From: Actinomycetota bacterium
GTDB taxonomy: Bacteria; Actinomycetota; Humimicrobiia; Humimicrobiales; Humimicrobiaceae
Assembly: GCA_003567835.1 (NCBI GenBank)
Contig: PWYO01000236.1
Span: 1-8,258 of the forward strand
DNA: 8,258 nucleotides
Direction of reading: 5' to 3'
The translations under genes and the position numbers were made by a program. Position 1 is the first letter of the stretch. Each line of letters begins with the position of its first letter. Positions 6,385 to 8,258 of the stretch are shown piece after piece. The notes beneath the pieces are model-generated. The model ran no database searches. It was not told where the DNA came from and was given only the letters and a program-made list of their open reading frames with translations.

Positions 6385-6579
6385 TTAAATCTTTACCAGT
6401 TTTACACAGTTGTTTCTTGGGTGGAAGTTTTCAAGGTGCTGCTCTGGGACCATATAGGCTTTCGACAGAACTTTCTGCCTATATGGTCTATCTGCCAATG
6501 CATATAATGTTATATATATCATTGGATGAAAATTTTCATCCATCTTACTTTTAAACCCTATTTGCGCACTCTCTCCCAT
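6385..6579 (-). CDS. Doubtful 64-codon ORF between tupA and tupB
   Basis: An open frame from ATG 6579 to TAA 6387-6385 ends one base before the tupB ATG, the same TAA-A-ATG arrangement as moaA/moaC. The peptide contains ENFHP twice, 35 residues apart, from the imperfect direct repeat in the DNA. There is no signal peptide, and I recognise no family. It has no well-placed ribosome site: a strong purine run at about 6600 is some 18 or more bases from the ATG. The frame also runs straight through a 12-bp inverted repeat and a 20-bp palindrome. It may be a chance frame in structured intercistronic RNA, or a remnant of a repetitive element. Confidence 0.2.
   Translation of the reverse strand: MGESAQIGFKSKMDENFHPMIYITLYALADRPYRQKVLSKAYMVPEQHLENFHPRNNCVKLVKI
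6417..6538. repeat. Imperfect 17-bp direct repeat pair, 105 bp apart
   Basis: On the plus strand TTGGGTGGAAGTTTTCA (6417-6433) and TTGGATGAAAATTTTCA (6522-6538) agree at 14 of 17 bases, and all three differences are G/A transitions. They flank most of the tupA-tupB intercistronic DNA. The 20-bp palindrome at 6523-6542 overlaps the second copy. Confidence 0.5.
6448..6488 (-). repeat. 12-bp perfect inverted repeat between tupA and tupB
   Basis: GACCATATAGGC and GCCTATATGGTC are exact reverse complements separated by 17 bases. The spacer holds a smaller CAGA/TCTG pairing. In mRNA this forms a strong hairpin with no U-run after it in either direction, so it is not a standard terminator. It could stabilise the upstream tupA message or reduce tupB/tupC expression, as hairpins after receptor genes often do. 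A protein-binding site is an alternative. Confidence 0.7.
6523..6542. repeat. 20-bp perfect palindrome between tupA and tupB
   Basis: TGGATGAAAATTTTCATCCA is its own reverse complement over all 20 bases. A spacer-less palindrome of this length is more typical of a dimeric protein-binding site than of an RNA hairpin, although a hairpin with a small forced loop is possible. An adjacent ATATAA-TG-TTATAT (6502-6515) adds local dyad symmetry. Confidence 0.6.
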
Positions 6580-6622
6580 TGCTGCTGTTACTGGTAACTC
6601 ACCCCCTCAAAATCATAAAGTT

Positions 6623-7495
6623 TTAATTTGTCGGCTCTAGGCCGGCACAAGGTGTAAACAGCTGTCTTCCATACTGCCCAACACCGTATTGACCAATTAA
6701 ATCCTGTATTTGAGATGAAGTAAGGAAATCAACCAATTCATTTGCCATCTTGATATGAGCGCTGGGATTTTCTTCTGGATTTACGGCAATTACCGAATAA
6801 ACGTTAAGCAGTATTTCTCCCTGCTCCACCATGGGCACAAGGTCTAAATCGCCCGAATAGGCCAGGTAAGTACCCATATCGGTTACGGTATAACCCTGCA
6901 TCTCTTTGGCCATGAGCAAAGTCGGGCCCATGCCCCTGCCAGCCTCTATATACCAGTCACCAGCCTTTTGGACTTGTTCATAATCATAGCCGGCTGCTTC
7001 CCAGATTGCCTTCTCTTTCACATGGGTTCCGGAATCATCTCCACGGGAAATAAATGCAGCACTGCTTGACGCCATAAGCGCTGTGAAGGCATCCTCAGGG
7101 CGCAAGCCTTGAATGCCTGCTGGATCTTCTGAGGGTCCTACAATAAGGAAATAATTATAAGCAAAGGGGACTCTTTGTACCCCATAGCCTTCGGCTACAA
7201 ATTGCTCCTCTTGCGCTTTGGCATGGACAGTGATAGCGTCTACGTCACCTCTCCGGCCCCATTCTAAGGCGATCCCTGTACCGGCGTATAATATGTCCAT
7301 TTCAACATTGTGCTCTTGTTCAAATTTTGGCTCCAAATGGCTCCACAAGCCAGTGTCATAAAGACTGGTGGTGGTGGCAACCTTGATTCTCTCTCTTGGC
7401 TCTAAAAGCTCAACCCCTGCAGCGGCGCATGCTGATATAAGGAGGCTAGTAGCAGCCAGCACCGCTGCGACTATGAAAATTGTTCCTCTTTTCAT
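6623..7495 (-). CDS. tupA: TupA, tungstate-binding lipoprotein of the ABC importer
   Basis: TupA is the extracytoplasmic receptor that captures tungstate for TupBC. The 290-residue precursor begins MKRGT, then a hydrophobic segment, then the lipobox ISAC with Cys23 as the lipidation site, so it is membrane-anchored as expected in a Gram-positive. The mature protein has the TupA signatures ATTTSLYDTGL (40-50), GTG (72-74), SRGDDSGTH (150-158), GRGMGPTL (186-193) and YTVTDMGTYLAY (202-213). TTTS and RGDDSGT supply oxyanion-binding residues in characterised TupA proteins and differ from ModA, which supports tungstate over molybdate. The ATG at 7495 has no good ribosome site of its own and overlaps the stop of a 45-codon ORF (ATGA). 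It is the first recognisable gene of the tup unit. Confidence 0.93.
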   Translation of the reverse strand: MKRGTIFIVAAVLAATSLLISACAAAGVELLEPRERIKVATTTSLYDTGLWSHLEPKFEQEHNVEMDILYAGTGIALEWGRRGDVDAITVHAKAQEEQFVAEGYGVQRVPFAYNYFLIVGPSEDPAGIQGLRPEDAFTALMASSSAAFISRGDDSGTHVKEKAIWEAAGYDYEQVQKAGDWYIEAGRGMGPTLLMAKEMQGYTVTDMGTYLAYSGDLDLVPMVEQGEILLNVYSVIAVNPEENPSAHIKMANELVDFLTSSQIQDLIGQYGVGQYGRQLFTPCAGLEPTN

Positions 7496-7629
7496 CTTTG
7501 TAAATCTTTCCCCAATGGTAGGAATATGCTAGTTTCAATCATAACCATAGAAGACCCAGAAGAGGGCGGTCGGGGAAAAAGATGATCATTCTCTACGTTC
7601 AGTTTAGTCAATGACTGACTTGCATGCAT
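7492..7629 (-). CDS. Small 45-codon ORF translationally overlapping tupA
   Basis: An ATG at 7629 preceded by AAAGGAG (7640-7634, 4-base gap to the ATG) opens 45 codons ending in TGA at 7494-7492. That TGA overlaps the tupA ATG as ATGA. This is the best-formed ribosome site on this side of tupA, and tupA itself lacks one, so ribosomes reaching tupA may come from this ORF. The peptide begins MHASQSLTKLN and ends LPLGKDLQR, with a Pro/Ser-rich middle and no signal or membrane segment. I recognise no family. It may be a leader peptide whose value is translational coupling rather than a functional protein. A chance ORF cannot be excluded. Confidence 0.45.
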   Translation of the reverse strand: MHASQSLTKLNVENDHLFPRPPSSGSSMVMIETSIFLPLGKDLQR

Positions 7630-7633
7630 TTTT

Positions 7634-7724
7634 CTCCTTTCCAAACATGGGAGGCCAATCCGTTTCCAAATTAACCCTAACGCTTAAACCTCATAGCAGG
7701 GAACCTTAGAAAGTTTAAGTCGGA
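7634..7724 (-). promoter_or_regulatory. Candidate structured leader / riboswitch-like RNA upstream of the tup operon
   Basis: Read on the minus strand, UCCG (7724-7721) can pair with CGGA (7662-7659) around a 7-bp stem CUUAAAC (7719-7713)/GUUUAAG (7689-7683). In the stem's loop, CCCU (7701-7698) can pair with AGGG (7678-7675) just after the stem, giving an H-type pseudoknot. Further down, CUCC (7653-7650) can pair with the GGAG of the ribosome site (7637-7634) of the 45-codon ORF. Nested closure, pseudoknot and ribosome-site sequestration together resemble a ligand-responsive leader. Each pairing is short, and I could not match it by eye to the Moco/Tuco riboswitch consensus. Confidence 0.35.
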
Positions 7725-8258
7725 GACAATATTAAATTTTTACCATATTAATTTTCTAATCTAACAAAAGTTGATAAAAATATAAAGTAAAATATCAATT
7801 TTTTTTCAAAAATTTCTCCTATTTTTGGGAATTTATTTATTTCTTTTCAATTACTTGTATCAAATTTTATGGTTTGCTGGAGAAATGATGCCTATATGAC
7901 ATTCCTTGCTAAGGTCTTAAGTTCATCTTTTATTAAGGCAAAGAGGATGCCTTTTTTGATGGAAAATCGATCCTCATTTTAGGACATATATACAGCATGG
8001 GCCTGTAATGCTATGAAAGCATTGCATACCAGAAAGCTTATCATGAGACTCAAGTCCAGGGTCCAAAAACCTGCAGGCCTTATACAAGGGGCAGATATAA
8101 AAAAGCCCTAAAAGTGAATGATAATCTATTAAACCAAAAGCCGTATTTTCTGCTAAAATTAAAAATAAAGGACTGGTCGCCAGCTTAATTGTTTTTATGG
8201 TTGATTGTGCAATTTCCTAAATAGATTTTATGGATAACCATACAACATGGCTGATAAA
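7725..8258. other. Gene-free right flank
   Basis: I find no supportable gene in this 534-bp stretch. Bases 7728-7870 are strongly AT-rich and contain TTGATA/TATCAA dyad symmetry, so the tup promoter probably lies here, but I cannot pick convincing -35/-10 boxes. Further right are only short stop-bounded frames of about 20-45 codons on both strands without ribosome sites, and small hairpins such as AATGCT/AGCATT (8007-8023) and AAGGC/GCCTT followed by T (7935-7957). An ATG at 8230 remains open to the window edge but has no ribosome site. Confidence 0.6.

Noticed and set aside
6448..6488. The CATATA/TATATG inverted repeat as a ModE operator.
   Set aside because: ModE half-sites have a spacer of about 6-7 bases, while here it is 17, and the half-site sequence matches only loosely.
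6631..6648. Hairpin GTCGGC/GCCGGC at the 3' end of tupA as a terminator.
   Set aside because: It lies within the coding sequence, and no U-run follows on the minus strand.
7935..7957. Plus-strand hairpin AAGGC/GCCTT followed by a T-run, resembling a terminator.
   Set aside because: The stem is only 5 bp with a 9-base loop, and no plus-strand gene lies upstream for it to terminate.
7979..8160. Overlapping minus-strand open frames of about 34 and 43 codons that read like protein (for example a hydrophobic stretch before a stop at 7979).
   Set aside because: They are bounded by stops, lack start codons with ribosome sites and match no family I know. They could be remnants of a gene or mobile element, but nothing in the window proves it.
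8230..8258. ATG at 8230 open to the right edge of the window, as a possible gene start.
   Set aside because: There is no ribosome site and only 9 codons are visible, which is too little to support a call.

Overview
The window is about 8.3 kb of bacterial DNA dedicated almost entirely to molybdenum/tungsten cofactor (Moco/Wco) assembly and tungstate uptake. The purine-rich Shine-Dalgarno sites (AAAGGAG, GGAGGA, AGGGGGG), moderate-to-low GC, tight gene packing and protein style suggest an anaerobic Firmicute of the class Clostridia, perhaps an acetogen, syntroph or relative that uses tungsten enzymes. That taxonomic call is inference; no rRNA or other phylogenetic marker is present.

Plus strand, left end: a 5'-truncated DUF2284 cysteine-rich putative metal-binding protein (1-510), a short gap, then moeA (649-1902), the molybdenum/tungsten insertase. 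moeA runs convergently into mogA, and the two reading frames overlap by 38 bp.

Minus strand, read right to left, holds two transcription units. The first is a tungstate ABC transporter: tupA (lipoprotein receptor, 7495-6623), a 239-bp intercistronic region with inverted repeats, tupB (permease, 6383-5697) and tupC (ATPase with TOBE-type tail, 5694-4615). A possible terminator follows tupC. The second is the pterin operon moaA-moaC-MOSC-mogA (4337-1865), preceded by a perfect TATAAT and a roughly 120-nt leader. MoaA and MoaC make cyclic pyranopterin monophosphate from GTP. MogA adenylylates molybdopterin and MoeA inserts the metal. TupABC supplies tungstate, and the MOSC protein probably handles sulfur or cofactor maturation. 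Molybdopterin synthase (moaD/moaE), moeB and mobA are absent from the window, so the pathway here is incomplete.

The least ordinary features are in the noncoding DNA. An untracked 45-codon ORF with a good ribosome site ends in an ATGA overlap with tupA. Upstream of it is a leader that can fold as a pseudoknot with a sequestered ribosome site. The tupA-tupB gap carries a 12-bp inverted repeat and a 20-bp palindrome. The moaC ribosome site is built from the codons for MoaA's C-terminal Gly-Gly. I see no CRISPR array, tRNA, rRNA or intact mobile element. The right end (about 7725-8258) has no supportable gene.
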